This document shows, piece by piece, positions 53,056-61,962 of a DNA stretch of 64,000 bases. The stretch is from the NCBI GenBank assembly GCA_038207265.1, contig JBBQZZ010000018.1, positions 34,948-98,947 on the forward strand, given 5' to 3'. The DNA is from JACMLD01 sp038207265. GTDB lineage: Bacteria > Bacteroidota > Bacteroidia > Chitinophagales > Chitinophagaceae. The notes under the pieces are model-generated. The model ran no database searches. It saw only the letters and a list, made by a program, of their open reading frames with translations, and had not been told where the DNA came from. The position numbers and the translations under genes are program-made. Every line of letters begins with the position of its first letter. Positions within the stretch are counted from its first letter, which is position 1.

Positions 53056-54741
53056 TTATTTTTTCTTCCTTAAGTTAGGATGCGGAGCAGGAACTGTGCT
53101 TGGTCCTTCTTCTCCGGTACCATCTTTAAGGTCCACTGTATTGCCATCTCCACCTTCCTGGCTGTGCCTGAAGATAAAACGATCCTGGCTGATACCTTCT
53201 TTTTCCACCAGATAGGTAATTACTGTATTTACTCTATCCCAACTTAATTGCTGTGCAGCCTTGTTACTTTCACCATATCCAATAACTGCCACTTTACAAT
53301 TGGGATTATTTCTCATTTTCTCAGCTACTCCAGCCAAAACTGCTTTTGCATCTTTACTCAATGAAACGGAACGTCCACTAAACGATACGCTTGGCAAATC
53401 ACCGATTGAACAAGCTGTTCCTTTAATTCCATTTTTCTTAAGGTCTTCTATTTCATTTTTCAAATCTGTGCAGCAAGCTGGTGGAGGACATTTACCAACA
53501 CCATCTGCATCAACAGGCTGACATTGAGTTGGAGTAATCAATTCCTTGTCTTTTATATCTGGAACACCATCTCCATCAGTGTCTTTGCTTACACCATGAC
53601 TATCAACCGGAGCACCCTGGGGAGTATTGGGTTCATGATCAAATTGGTCAGTTACGCCGTCACCATCAGCATCGTCCAAAATTGGTTTTGGAAGTTTCAT
53701 GTGACGAGGTGCATTGATTTCGTTGTAGGCATAATCCAGGGGATTAACCCACCAAAGTGGTTCAACTGATTTCTTTCCTAAATTATAATTTAAACCAACT
53801 GAGAAGAAGTTATATGAATCAAAATCCCTGGTTTGGGCAGGCACATTAGTTCCGGGTGTTCCGCCACCGCCGGGGAAATAAGTATTCTCCTGCCATTGCT
53901 GACCATCAAGTAAATCTGTTTTAACAGCGCTGAATCTTTCTTCAATTGCCAGGTTAAATTTATTGGAAAGTTTGAATGCCATTCCAACACCTAACTGAAA
54001 CGATGGCTTAAAAGACTCATGAAATAATGTTGGTTGTAATGGATCTATTTCTGCATGAGTTTCATAAGTTTTATCCATGCCATCCTTTAAAGCCTTTTTA
54101 ATAGCCTTCCTATTGGAATAAGATCCTGGCGTAATACTATTAAATAAAGCCTTATATGAATTACCAGCTGCATCTTTTGCGTTTATGTAGGTATTATATA
54201 TAGTTCCGCCAATTCCACCAAATGCATAAATATTAAATCCAGTTTTAGCTTTATGAAAACGAACATTGTTTAAGGTAACAACGCCTTGTATGCTAAGATC
54301 CTGAATTCTTGTTTTGTAATTATAAAAAACAAGATCAGTACCCGGAGTATATCCAGATTTATACCAGGTAGAGTTTCTGCTATAGCCAGATGATGGGCTA
54401 AAATTTAATCCTCTTGCTCTGTTCCACGTATATTCAGCACGCAAAGAAAAAACATAACCAAGAGCTTTACGAACATGAACTCCAAAACCTCCTGTAGGGA
54501 ATACTGACCTAACATCTCCTGCCACACTGGAAATTCCTCCCTTTACACCTATTTCCCACTGATTTCTCGGTTTTGCAGGAAAAGGGTATGCATTGTTTAG
54601 AAACTCGTTGTGCTGCGGTTGCCTTTTGGCAGGTATCAGAGAAGAGTCCTTAATGTCGTAACCGGTTTGCACTTGCGCAAACGAGGTAGACGCAAGGAGG
54701 CAGATTATGCCCGATAAAAAAACGTTCTTTTTGCTTGCCAT
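53056..54741 (-). CDS. OmpA family outer membrane protein with TSP3 repeats
   Basis: 561 aa. Signal peptide 1-22 (ending STSFAQ). Residues about 55-335 form an outer membrane barrel (alternating strands, VGLNYNLGKK near its end). Calcium-binding thrombospondin type 3 repeats follow, with DADGDGVTDQFDHEPN and DTDGDGVPDIKDKE, then a Cys-rich linker and a C-terminal OmpA peptidoglycan-binding domain (VSFSGRSVSLSKDAKAVL, CKVAVIGYGESNKAAQQLSWDR). It probably anchors the outer membrane to the wall. A good promoter lies at 54792-54822. Confidence 0.9.
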   Translation of the reverse strand: MASKKNVFLSGIICLLASTSFAQVQTGYDIKDSSLIPAKRQPQHNEFLNNAYPFPAKPRNQWEIGVKGGISSVAGDVRSVFPTGGFGVHVRKALGYVFSLRAEYTWNRARGLNFSPSSGYSRNSTWYKSGYTPGTDLVFYNYKTRIQDLSIQGVVTLNNVRFHKAKTGFNIYAFGGIGGTIYNTYINAKDAAGNSYKALFNSITPGSYSNRKAIKKALKDGMDKTYETHAEIDPLQPTLFHESFKPSFQLGVGMAFKLSNKFNLAIEERFSAVKTDLLDGQQWQENTYFPGGGGTPGTNVPAQTRDFDSYNFFSVGLNYNLGKKSVEPLWWVNPLDYAYNEINAPRHMKLPKPILDDADGDGVTDQFDHEPNTPQGAPVDSHGVSKDTDGDGVPDIKDKELITPTQCQPVDADGVGKCPPPACCTDLKNEIEDLKKNGIKGTACSIGDLPSVSFSGRSVSLSKDAKAVLAGVAEKMRNNPNCKVAVIGYGESNKAAQQLSWDRVNTVITYLVEKEGISQDRFIFRHSQEGGDGNTVDLKDGTGEEGPSTVPAPHPNLRKKK

Positions 54742-54791
54742 AACTGATTTTTATGAAATAATAATTCTGGTTCTAAAACACTATTACCGTG

Positions 54792-54822
54792 CAAAAGTAT
54801 CATTTAGTTAAAATATACCAAA
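54792..54822 (-). promoter_or_regulatory. promoter of the OmpA-family gene
   Basis: On the minus strand, TTTG (54819-54822), a 19-bp spacer and TACTTTTG (54792-54799) match the Bacteroidota -33/-7 consensus exactly. It leaves a leader of about 45 nt before the ATG at 54741. Confidence 0.7.
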
Positions 54823-54839
54823 TTTTTTTCGCAAATCAA

Positions 54840-54872
54840 TTTGCGTACATATTGTTGCATTTCATAGTTTTG
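54840..54872 (+). promoter_or_regulatory. promoter of the polyprenyl synthase-recJ genes
   Basis: TTTG (54840-54843), a 21-bp spacer and TAGTTTTG (54865-54872) match the consensus. It is divergent from the ompA-family promoter; their -33 boxes are 17 bp apart. The leader to the ATG at 54951 is about 70 nt. Confidence 0.6.
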
Positions 54873-54950
54873 AGACACTTACAGCCTTAAATACGTTGCA
54901 CAAATAGCGCATTAAAGCCAAATATCATATTTTAATGCCCCAAAACTATA

Positions 54951-55913
54951 ATGAAACTTCCCCCTCCAATTATAAGTATTGAACTGGAAATCTTTGAAAA
55001 AGTCTTCAAAGAATCGGTAAAAAGCCATGTTTCCTTACTGGATACCATCATGCGATACATTGTAAAGCGCAAAGGAAAACAGCTAAGGCCCATGTTTGTG
55101 TTACTTTGTGCTAAATTGGCTGGTGAAATTAATCCGGTTACATACAGGGCCGCATCATTGGTTGAACTCTTACATACCGCTACGCTGGTTCATGATGATG
55201 TAGTAGACGAATCTTATGAACGCAGAGGTTTTTTTTCAATTAATGCCCTCTGGAAAAACAAAATTGCAGTGTTGGTGGGCGACTATTTATTATCAAAAGG
55301 ACTTCTCTTGTCTCTTGATAATGATGATTTTGAAGTGCTTAAAATTCTTTCCAGTGCGGTTAAGCAAATGAGCGAAGGTGAGTTATTGCAAATTGAGAAA
55401 GCCCGTTCCCTCAACCTGAAAGAAAGCATCTATTTTGAAATAATCAGGAATAAAACATCTTCTTTACTCGCCGCAGCCTGTGCAGCGGGTGCTTATTCGG
55501 CTACCCAGGACCAGGTAACAGCTCAAAAATTCAGACAGTTTGGAGAATGGGTTGGAATTGCATTTCAAATTAAAGATGATTTGTTTGATTATGGAAATGA
55601 AGATATCGGTAAACCAACCGGCAACGATATTAAAGAAAAAAAATTAACTCTGCCCTTAATTTACACCCTTAATAATTGCAGCCCGGCAACAAGAAAGCAA
55701 CTTATCCATATCATAAAAAATGAAAACAGACGAAAGGAGATGGTAAAAATTGTAATAGATTCCGTAAAAAAAAGTGGCGGAATTTCTTACAGCCAAAAAA
55801 TCATGGAAGAATATCGTGATAAAGCGATTGATTTATTGTATGAATTTCCACACAATGATGTGAGAAAAACACTTGAAGAACTAGTGAGATTCACCACAGA
55901 CAGAAAATATTAG
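54951..55913 (+). CDS. polyprenyl diphosphate synthase
   Basis: 320 aa trans-prenyltransferase. First Asp-rich motif LVHDDVVDES (D82, D83, D86), second QIKDDLFDYG, and the KGKQLRPMFVLLCAK segment that binds diphosphate. The pattern around the first motif suits long-chain synthases (octaprenyl/solanesyl, IspB type), supplying the menaquinone side chain; chain length cannot be fixed from sequence. The recJ ATG follows 22 bp after the stop, so the two form one transcript. Confidence 0.9.
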   Translation: MKLPPPIISIELEIFEKVFKESVKSHVSLLDTIMRYIVKRKGKQLRPMFVLLCAKLAGEINPVTYRAASLVELLHTATLVHDDVVDESYERRGFFSINALWKNKIAVLVGDYLLSKGLLLSLDNDDFEVLKILSSAVKQMSEGELLQIEKARSLNLKESIYFEIIRNKTSSLLAAACAAGAYSATQDQVTAQKFRQFGEWVGIAFQIKDDLFDYGNEDIGKPTGNDIKEKKLTLPLIYTLNNCSPATRKQLIHIIKNENRRKEMVKIVIDSVKKSGGISYSQKIMEEYRDKAIDLLYEFPHNDVRKTLEELVRFTTDRKY

Positions 55914-55935
55914 GTTGGTAGCTTCAACTGGATTT

Positions 55936-57642
55936 ATGCAGAAAAGATGGACAATATTGAAAGTCAATGATGAAAAGTTGAAAGAACTTACCGGCTCCCT
56001 TAAAATAAATCCTATCATCTGCAAGATTTTAATAGAAAGAAAAATTGAATCGTTCGAAGAAGCCAGGAATTACTTCAGACCTCAGCTGACTGATTTGCAT
56101 GATCCATGGATGATGAAAGACATGGACAAGGCTGTACAACGAATTTTTACCGCATTTAGTAACAGGGAAAAAATACTTGTATTCGGCGATTATGATGTTG
56201 ACGGAACCACTTCCGTTGCATGCATGTACAGGTTTCTTTATAAAATTTATCAACCTGATTTGATTGACTTCTATATTCCACATCGTTATCGTGAAGGTTA
56301 CGGAATATCAAAAATGGGCATCGATTACGCTAATGAAAATGGATTTTCACTCATCATTTCTCTTGATTGCGGTATTAAATCTGTTGAACATATTAGTTAT
56401 GCAAAAACCATAGGTATTGATTTTATAGTGTGTGATCATCACCTTCCAGACGCAGACACACCGCCAGCTGTTGCTATTTTAAATCCTAAACAAAAGGAAT
56501 GTAAGTATCCTTATAAGGAACTTTGTGGTTGCGGAGTTGGCTTTAAATTAATTACAGCATTGGCACAACATTTAGGTTTGCCGGATGAAGATTATTACTG
56601 CTACCTGGATCTTGTTGCCACTGCAATAGCCGCTGACATTGTACCAATGAATGGAGAAAATCGTGTGCTGGCCTATTACGGTTTGAAAAGAGTAAATGAA
56701 AATCCTTGCGCAGGCATCAAAGCACTCATAGAATTAAGTGGCTTGAAAAAATCAATAATGAATATAAATAACCTGGTGTTTGTTATTGCACCAAGGGTAA
56801 ACGCCGCCGGTAGAATGGATGATGCTAGAAAGGCAGTATTGCTATTTGTGGAAAGTGATTATTTAAAAGCTATGTCATATGCGGAAATGTTGCATAATGA
56901 TAATACAGATCGCAAAGAAGCTGACAGCAGTATAACAGAAGAGGCAATTGCATTAATTGAAAGTAGTAGCGTATTAATAAACAGGAAGACAACTGTTGTG
57001 TTTCAACCACACTGGCATAAAGGTGTTGTAGGAATTGTTGCTTCCAGACTAATTGAAAAATATTACAGGCCTACTGTAGTACTTACAAAAAGCGGGGAAA
57101 TAGTTGCTGGTAGCGCCCGCAGCGTTGCCGGGTTCAATTTGTATGAAGCCATTCACGCGAGTCGTGAACACCTGCTTGGATACGGTGGTCATTTTGCCGC
57201 AGCCGGAATGACAATGCTGCCCCATCAAGTTGAATTGTTTAGCCAGAAATTTGAGGAAGTTGTTTCAGCTACAATTGATACCAGCTTGCTGGTGCCGGAA
57301 ATTATTATTGACGCTTCTATAAGTTTTGCTGAAATTAATCAATCTCTTTACAATATAATGCTGCAGATGGAACCATTTGGACCAGGTAATATGCGTCCGG
57401 TTTTCATTGTGAAAAATGTAACAGACAATGGATGGTCAAAAATTGTAAAAGAACAACACATCAGATTTTCGCTACGTCAAAATAATATTATTTTTAGTGG
57501 TATCGGATTTGGCATGTCAGAAAAATTTTCACTCCTCCAGCAACATCTACCACTTGATATTGTTTTCACCTTAGATGAAAACGAGTGGAATGGCAACAAA
57601 TCCCTTCAATTGAGAGTATTGGATTTCAGGCAATCTGAATAA
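55936..57642 (+). CDS. recJ: single-stranded-DNA-specific exonuclease RecJ
   Basis: 568 aa from the ATG at 55936 (a TTG at 55915 is possible). DHH domain motifs: VFGDYDVDGTTSVACM, ISLDCGIKSVEH, IVCDHHLPDADTPPA and LDLVATAIAADIVPM. DHHA1: HWHKGVVGIVASRLIEKYYR and GYGGHFAAAGMTM. A C-terminal OB fold follows. RecJ degrades single-stranded DNA 5' to 3' in recombination and mismatch repair. The stop codon overlaps the terminator of the convergent htpG. Confidence 0.94.
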   Translation: MQKRWTILKVNDEKLKELTGSLKINPIICKILIERKIESFEEARNYFRPQLTDLHDPWMMKDMDKAVQRIFTAFSNREKILVFGDYDVDGTTSVACMYRFLYKIYQPDLIDFYIPHRYREGYGISKMGIDYANENGFSLIISLDCGIKSVEHISYAKTIGIDFIVCDHHLPDADTPPAVAILNPKQKECKYPYKELCGCGVGFKLITALAQHLGLPDEDYYCYLDLVATAIAADIVPMNGENRVLAYYGLKRVNENPCAGIKALIELSGLKKSIMNINNLVFVIAPRVNAAGRMDDARKAVLLFVESDYLKAMSYAEMLHNDNTDRKEADSSITEEAIALIESSSVLINRKTTVVFQPHWHKGVVGIVASRLIEKYYRPTVVLTKSGEIVAGSARSVAGFNLYEAIHASREHLLGYGGHFAAAGMTMLPHQVELFSQKFEEVVSATIDTSLLVPEIIIDASISFAEINQSLYNIMLQMEPFGPGNMRPVFIVKNVTDNGWSKIVKEQHIRFSLRQNNIIFSGIGFGMSEKFSLLQQHLPLDIVFTLDENEWNGNKSLQLRVLDFRQSE

Positions 57643-57666
57643 AAAAAATGGTGCTTGCAGCACCAT
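57641..57666 (-). terminator. intrinsic terminator of htpG
   Basis: On the minus strand ATGGTGCT pairs with AGCACCAT (8 bp, 3-nt loop; 57648-57655 with 57659-57666), followed by eight T. It lies about 75 bp past the htpG stop and touches the end of recJ. Confidence 0.85.
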
Positions 57667-57740
57667 CTAAAAATCAAAACCAAATTCAAATTTTAAAAAT
57701 CTTTTAAACGCCAACCCCTCATATTAAATATCCAACTCTT

Positions 57741-59588
57741 TTAACTTTCAATAATAACAGATTTCCTTTCTCCTTCCATTATATCAATACTTCTGTTGAT
57801 GAAAGAAGTAAGGTTATTTCCTTTTAACAGGCCCTGCGAAAGCAAAGCAAGATCTGATAAATTGCGAGTCAATTTTTGTTGTTTTTCTTTATTATTTTCT
57901 GTTAGTATAGATTGATAAATCGAATGATTGCCATTAACAGTCAAAATAACTTCATCAGGCATGCTTGCGTAAAATGTTCCCATTGCGCCACTCATTGCAG
58001 ACATGTCTTTCATACGTCTCATGAATTCAGGTCGCGTTGCAACAACGGGTGGTGCATCAGGGCTTAACCCTTTTATTTCAACAGTAATGCTCAAATCTGC
58101 GGCTTTTGACTCAAATAATTCTTTCAACTTTGTTTCCTCGTCTTTTGTTAATGCCGAACTAATATCTTCTTGTTTGTCTACGAGGTTATCTGCAATATCT
58201 GCATCTACCCTTATAAAATGCACATCGTTCCATTTTGCTTCCATCTGATTAATAAATCCTGCATCAACAAGGGTTTCCATCTTTACAATTTTGTAGCTTT
58301 TTACCTTAGCTGCCTGAATATAAGCATCCTGCTGAACCGGATTTGTTGTATAGATTACAACTTGTTTACCTTCCTTATTTTTCTGGAGGGCTTCAGTTGA
58401 ACTTTTATATTCTTCCAAAGTATAAAATATCTTTTCCTCTGCATCTTCAAATATGTGAAACTTGTTGGCCTTCTCTAAAAACTTATCATCAGTCATCATA
58501 CCATATTTCACAAACAGACCCAAACTCTCCCATTTATCTTCGAATTCTTTTCTGTCTTTATTAAATATTTCTTCCAGTTTGTCTGCAACTTTTTTTGTGA
58601 TATGGCTATTAATTTTTTTAACGTTCGGATCTCCCTGCAGATAACTACGGCTCACATTCAATGGAATATCCGGACTATCAATAACCCCTTGCAATAACAT
58701 AAGAAATTCTGGTACAATGTCTTTCACTTCATCTGTTACAAATACCTGGTTACTGTATAATTGAATTTTATCCTTTTGAATTTCATAAGACTGCTTAATC
58801 TTAGGAAAGTAAAGAATACCAGTAAGATTAAAAGGGTAATCTACATTTAAATGAATCCAGAACAAAGGGGCTTCATTGTAAGGATATAATTCTTTATAAA
58901 AATTTTGATAGTCCTCGGCTGAAAGTTCATTTGGTTTTTTTGTCCAGGCAGGTGTAGTGTTATTTATTTGATCATTTTCAAAATATATGGCCACCGGCAA
59001 AAAGCGGCAGAATTTTTTCAATACAGTTCTGATTTTCTCTGCATCCAAAAATTCTTTACTGTCTTGGTTGATATGCATTACTATGTCTGTTCCTCTTTCC
59101 TGCTTTTCACTTTCTTCCAGGAAATACTCCGGGCTGCCATCACATTCCCAACGAACCGCTTTACTATCTTCCTTACAACTTTTGCTGAAAATTTCAACTT
59201 TCTCACTAACCATAAAAGATGAATAAAAACCTAACCCAAAATGACCGATGATATTTGCTTCAGTCTGACCTTTGTATTTTGTGAGAAATTCTTCCGCACC
59301 GCTGAATGCGACCTGGTTTATATATTTATCCAACTCTTCCGCAGTCATACCGACACCCTTGTCGCTAATAGTAATTGTTTTTTCTGCAATGTCCAGTTTG
59401 ATATCAATCCGCAATTCACCCAATTCACCTTTTGCCTCACCTATAGAAGAAAGGGTCTTTATTTTTTGTGTAGCATCAACGGCGTTACTAACCAGTTCAC
59501 GCAGGAATATATCATGTTCACTATAAAGAAATTTTTTAATGATGGGAAAGATATTTTCCGATTGAACTCTGATGTTTCCTTTTTGCAT
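57741..59588 (-). CDS. htpG: molecular chaperone HtpG (Hsp90)
   Basis: 615 aa from the ATG at 59588, giving the usual MQKGNIRVQSENIFPIIKKF. The ATPase domain shows LRELVSNAVDATQK, ISDKGVGMTAEELD and GHFGLGFYSSFMVS, the middle domain NVSRSYLQGDPNVKK, and the C-terminal dimer region ends with acidic and Ile/Ser residues. Assists folding under stress in the cytoplasm. It is slightly shorter than E. coli HtpG because of gaps in the linker and C-terminal domain, as in other Bacteroidota. Confidence 0.94.
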   Translation of the reverse strand: MQKGNIRVQSENIFPIIKKFLYSEHDIFLRELVSNAVDATQKIKTLSSIGEAKGELGELRIDIKLDIAEKTITISDKGVGMTAEELDKYINQVAFSGAEEFLTKYKGQTEANIIGHFGLGFYSSFMVSEKVEIFSKSCKEDSKAVRWECDGSPEYFLEESEKQERGTDIVMHINQDSKEFLDAEKIRTVLKKFCRFLPVAIYFENDQINNTTPAWTKKPNELSAEDYQNFYKELYPYNEAPLFWIHLNVDYPFNLTGILYFPKIKQSYEIQKDKIQLYSNQVFVTDEVKDIVPEFLMLLQGVIDSPDIPLNVSRSYLQGDPNVKKINSHITKKVADKLEEIFNKDRKEFEDKWESLGLFVKYGMMTDDKFLEKANKFHIFEDAEEKIFYTLEEYKSSTEALQKNKEGKQVVIYTTNPVQQDAYIQAAKVKSYKIVKMETLVDAGFINQMEAKWNDVHFIRVDADIADNLVDKQEDISSALTKDEETKLKELFESKAADLSITVEIKGLSPDAPPVVATRPEFMRRMKDMSAMSGAMGTFYASMPDEVILTVNGNHSIYQSILTENNKEKQQKLTRNLSDLALLSQGLLKGNNLTSFINRSIDIMEGERKSVIIES

Positions 59589-60058
59589 AACTAACAAAAT
59601 TTAGTAAAGTATTTTTTGAATGCGAATAAAGCTTAAATCCATCTGCTCTTCGCAAACCCAATGCCATTGCCGTTAAACTGTCATTGTGACAAGCAAAATC
59701 TTAAAGGGTAAATATCCTATCGCATCTGCTTTCCAAGTTTTAAATAACGGTAAGCACAAGCACTATCATTTTCAGCTCAAGAACTTTGCCGTATCCACAG
59801 GGAAAATATTGCCATCTTTTAGCCGGTAGAGGGCAACTTAGTAATTATTGTGAGCTTTTCAATGGCAAAAAATTTTAGACCAATTTTCCGGTTTAAAGAC
59901 TTTTGGACAGAATTAACTATTATAAAGCTAAATTGCTCAAAAAGAGCCGTTTTATAGCTCAAATAATACTCAAAACTTTTGGCGATAAGCCCTTGCACAT
60001 AAACTTCATTCCCCTACCTTTGCAGCCCAATAATTTTTTTAACTTAAAAACAGGGTTC
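59589..60058. other. divergent intergenic region htpG / rpsF
   Basis: 470 bp. The right end holds the rpsF promoter (59993-60022). I see no gene and no clear -7 box for htpG in the remainder, which contains only short A+T-rich stretches. Confidence 0.6.
59993..60022 (+). promoter_or_regulatory. promoter of the S6-S18-L9 operon
   Basis: TTG (59993-59995), 19-bp spacer, TACCTTTG (60015-60022), an exact -7 match. Start of transcription would be near 60028, leaving about 30 nt of leader before the rpsF ATG at 60059. This excludes the farther upstream start at 59903. Confidence 0.75.
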
Positions 60059-60415
60059 ATGAACAATTATGAATTGATGGTGATTTTTACCCCTGTGCTT
60101 TCTGAGGAAGACTATAAAGCTGCCCAGAAAAAGTACGCTACGCTGGTGAAAGAAAACGGCGGAGAGGTTTTGCACGAAAATGCCTGGGGACTAAAATCAC
60201 TGGCCTATCCAATTGCCAAAAAGACCACTGGTCTTTACCTGGTAATGGAATATAAAGCGCCATCCACCTTCAATGAGAAGTTGAAAATTCAGCTTCTGCG
60301 TGACGAGAGTGTACTCCGTCACATGTTTACTGCTCTCGATAAATACGCCGTCGAGTACAATACGAGAAAGAGAAGTGGCGTACGATCAGGAACCGAAAAA
60401 CCAGTGGAGGCTTAA
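60059..60415 (+). CDS. rpsF: 30S ribosomal protein S6
   Basis: 118 aa from the ATG at 60059 (MNNYELMVIFTPVLSEED). The ferredoxin-like fold segments GGEVLHENAWGLKSLAYPI and TGLYLVMEYKAP are typical. It binds S18 on the small-subunit platform. A longer frame to 59903 would lie upstream of the promoter and is rejected. First gene of the operon; rpsR follows 2 bp later. Confidence 0.96.
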   Translation: MNNYELMVIFTPVLSEEDYKAAQKKYATLVKENGGEVLHENAWGLKSLAYPIAKKTTGLYLVMEYKAPSTFNEKLKIQLLRDESVLRHMFTALDKYAVEYNTRKRSGVRSGTEKPVEA

Positions 60416-60417
60416 TT

Positions 60418-60684
60418 ATGGCAAAAGCAAATGAAATTAAGTACCTGACAGCTATCAAAACCGAAAAACGTCAAAAGAAATATTGCCGGTTTAAAAAAAT
60501 GGGCATAAAGTACATTGACTACAAAGACGGAGAGTTCCTGAAAAAGTTTTTGAATGAGCAAGGTAAATTATTACCTCGTCGTATAACAGGTAATTCACTA
60601 AAGTATCAGCGTAAAGTATCTGATGCTGTGAAAAAAGCCCGACAAATGGCTATTTTACCATACGTAACAGATCTTCTAAAGTAA
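60418..60684 (+). CDS. rpsR: 30S ribosomal protein S18
   Basis: 88 aa. YCRFKKMGIKYIDYKDGEFL and LLPRRITGNSLKYQRKVSDAVKKARQMAILPY (about 50-82) define S18. A single Cys, so no zinc site. Forms a heterodimer with S6, encoded 2 bp upstream; no ssb gene lies between the two, unlike in many other phyla. Confidence 0.96.
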   Translation: MAKANEIKYLTAIKTEKRQKKYCRFKKMGIKYIDYKDGEFLKKFLNEQGKLLPRRITGNSLKYQRKVSDAVKKARQMAILPYVTDLLK

Positions 60685-60762
60685 ACCCTCACTCTAACCC
60701 ATTTAAAAAATGGGAACAGTCCGGGATGTTTTCGGATTGGGAAGGTGAACAAAAAGTAAACA

Positions 60763-61209
60763 ATGCAAGTTATTTTAATTCAAGACGTAGATAATCTGGG
60801 TGGTGCTCACGAATTGGTGAAAGTGAAAAATGGATACGCCCGCAATTTTCTCATCCCACGCAAAATGGCTGTAGAAGCCAATCCATCCAATTTGAAGCAG
60901 ATGGATGAAAAGGTAAAGCAACAAAAGAAAAAAGAGGCAAAATTACTGGCTGAAGTAAACCAGGTTATCGCCAAATTACAGGATGGACCTCTAAAAATTG
61001 GTGCTAAAACCGGAACAAGTGGTAAAATATTCGGCAGCGTCACCTCTTTGCAACTTGCAAGGGCCATACGCGATCAAAAAGGTTATGAAATTGACCGAAA
61101 GAGAATTAGTATTACCGACGAAGTCAAAGAGTTGGGTACTTACAAAGCAATTGTCGACTTCGGTAATGGTAAGACTACCGAACTGGAGTTTGAAGTAGGA
61201 GCAGAATAG
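60763..61209 (+). CDS. rplI: 50S ribosomal protein L9
   Basis: 148 aa. N-terminal RNA-binding domain MQVILIQDVDNLGGAHELVKV with VKNGYARNFLIPRKMAVEA, a long connecting helix rich in Lys and Gln (about 45-75), then the C-terminal domain KIGAKTGTSGKIFGSVT. Standard length. It closes the operon and is followed by a strong terminator. Confidence 0.96.
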   Translation: MQVILIQDVDNLGGAHELVKVKNGYARNFLIPRKMAVEANPSNLKQMDEKVKQQKKKEAKLLAEVNQVIAKLQDGPLKIGAKTGTSGKIFGSVTSLQLARAIRDQKGYEIDRKRISITDEVKELGTYKAIVDFGNGKTTELEFEVGAE

Positions 61210-61231
61210 AAATATCAAAACAACTCGTTCT

Positions 61232-61260
61232 TCCGGGGCTTTGAGGCCCCGGATTTTTTT
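61232..61260 (+). terminator. intrinsic terminator of the S6-S18-L9 operon
   Basis: TCCGGGGC (61232-61239) pairs with GCCCCGGA (61246-61253), 6-nt loop, followed by seven or more T. It lies 22 bp past the rplI stop. Confidence 0.92.
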
Positions 61261-61440
61261 TGGCCATCCCACAAATTCCTTTCCCAGTCTCAATTATTTA
61301 TATATCTTCGTTCTTGTTTCCTAATGATCTTTACAGTTTCGCATTGCGCTCCTAGCGTTTCAACAAATGTTCCCGGGGTTTAATGTTTCACTGTTTTCAT
61401 TTAGGGTTTATAAAATTTGTTTCACTCAAACTGTAAAAAA

Positions 61441-61866
61441 ATGAACATTTATGTTGGAAACCTCAGCTGGAATTTAACTGAGGAAGATCTCTCAAATCTT
61501 TTTGCCCCTTATGGTGCAGTGGTGTCTGCAAAAATTGTTACAGACAAATTCAATAACAACCGTAGTAAAGGTTTTGGATTTGTTGAAATGTCAAATGATG
61601 CTGAAGGTCAGGCCGCAATTGCTGGTTTGAACGAATCAGAAGTTGATGGTCGTAACATTGTGGTTAATGAATCTCAACCCAAGCCTGCTGGCAGTGGTGG
61701 AGGTGGATTTAAGAAACGCAGCTTCGGCGGCGGCGGTGGTGGCGGAAGCCGTGGTGGCGGATATGGCGGTGGTAGTGGTGGAAGCCGTGGTGGTTATGGT
61801 GGTAGCGGTGGTGGTAACCGTGATCGTAGTAGTGGCGGCGGATTCAACAGAAGAAGCGACTATTAA
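61441..61866 (+). CDS. RRM-type RNA-binding protein with glycine-rich tail
   Basis: 141 aa from the ATG at 61441. One RRM (1-82): RNP2 is IYVGNL and RNP1 is SKGFGFVEM. The C-terminal tail of about 55 residues is Gly/Arg/Ser-rich (GGGGSRGGGYGGGSGG), as in glycine-rich RNA-binding proteins of cyanobacteria and Bacteroidota. Likely an RNA chaperone or post-transcriptional regulator, possibly cold-responsive. A TTG at 61417 would add eight residues without family support. Terminator at 61892-61920. Confidence 0.92.
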   Translation: MNIYVGNLSWNLTEEDLSNLFAPYGAVVSAKIVTDKFNNNRSKGFGFVEMSNDAEGQAAIAGLNESEVDGRNIVVNESQPKPAGSGGGGFKKRSFGGGGGGGSRGGGYGGGSGGSRGGYGGSGGGNRDRSSGGGFNRRSDY

Positions 61867-61891
61867 TCTGCGTTAGCAATTCAATAATTTT

Positions 61892-61920
61892 AAAGTCCGG
61901 CATAGAAACCGGACTTTTTT
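61892..61920 (+). terminator. intrinsic terminator of the RRM gene
   Basis: AAAGTCCGG (61892-61900) pairs with CCGGACTTT (61909-61917), 8-nt loop, with further T. It lies 26 bp past the stop. Confidence 0.9.
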
Positions 61921-61962
61921 ATTTCTTTATTGTTACATTCATAAACCTTCAATAATTTTTTA

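Noticed and set aside
59903..60058. N-terminal extension of ribosomal protein S6
   Set aside because: It lies upstream of and across a consensus promoter, and S6 starts MNNYELM.
61643..61876. Second frame across the glycine-rich tail of the RRM protein
   Set aside because: It is a by-product of GGT/GGC repeats; the RRM frame has clear domain support.
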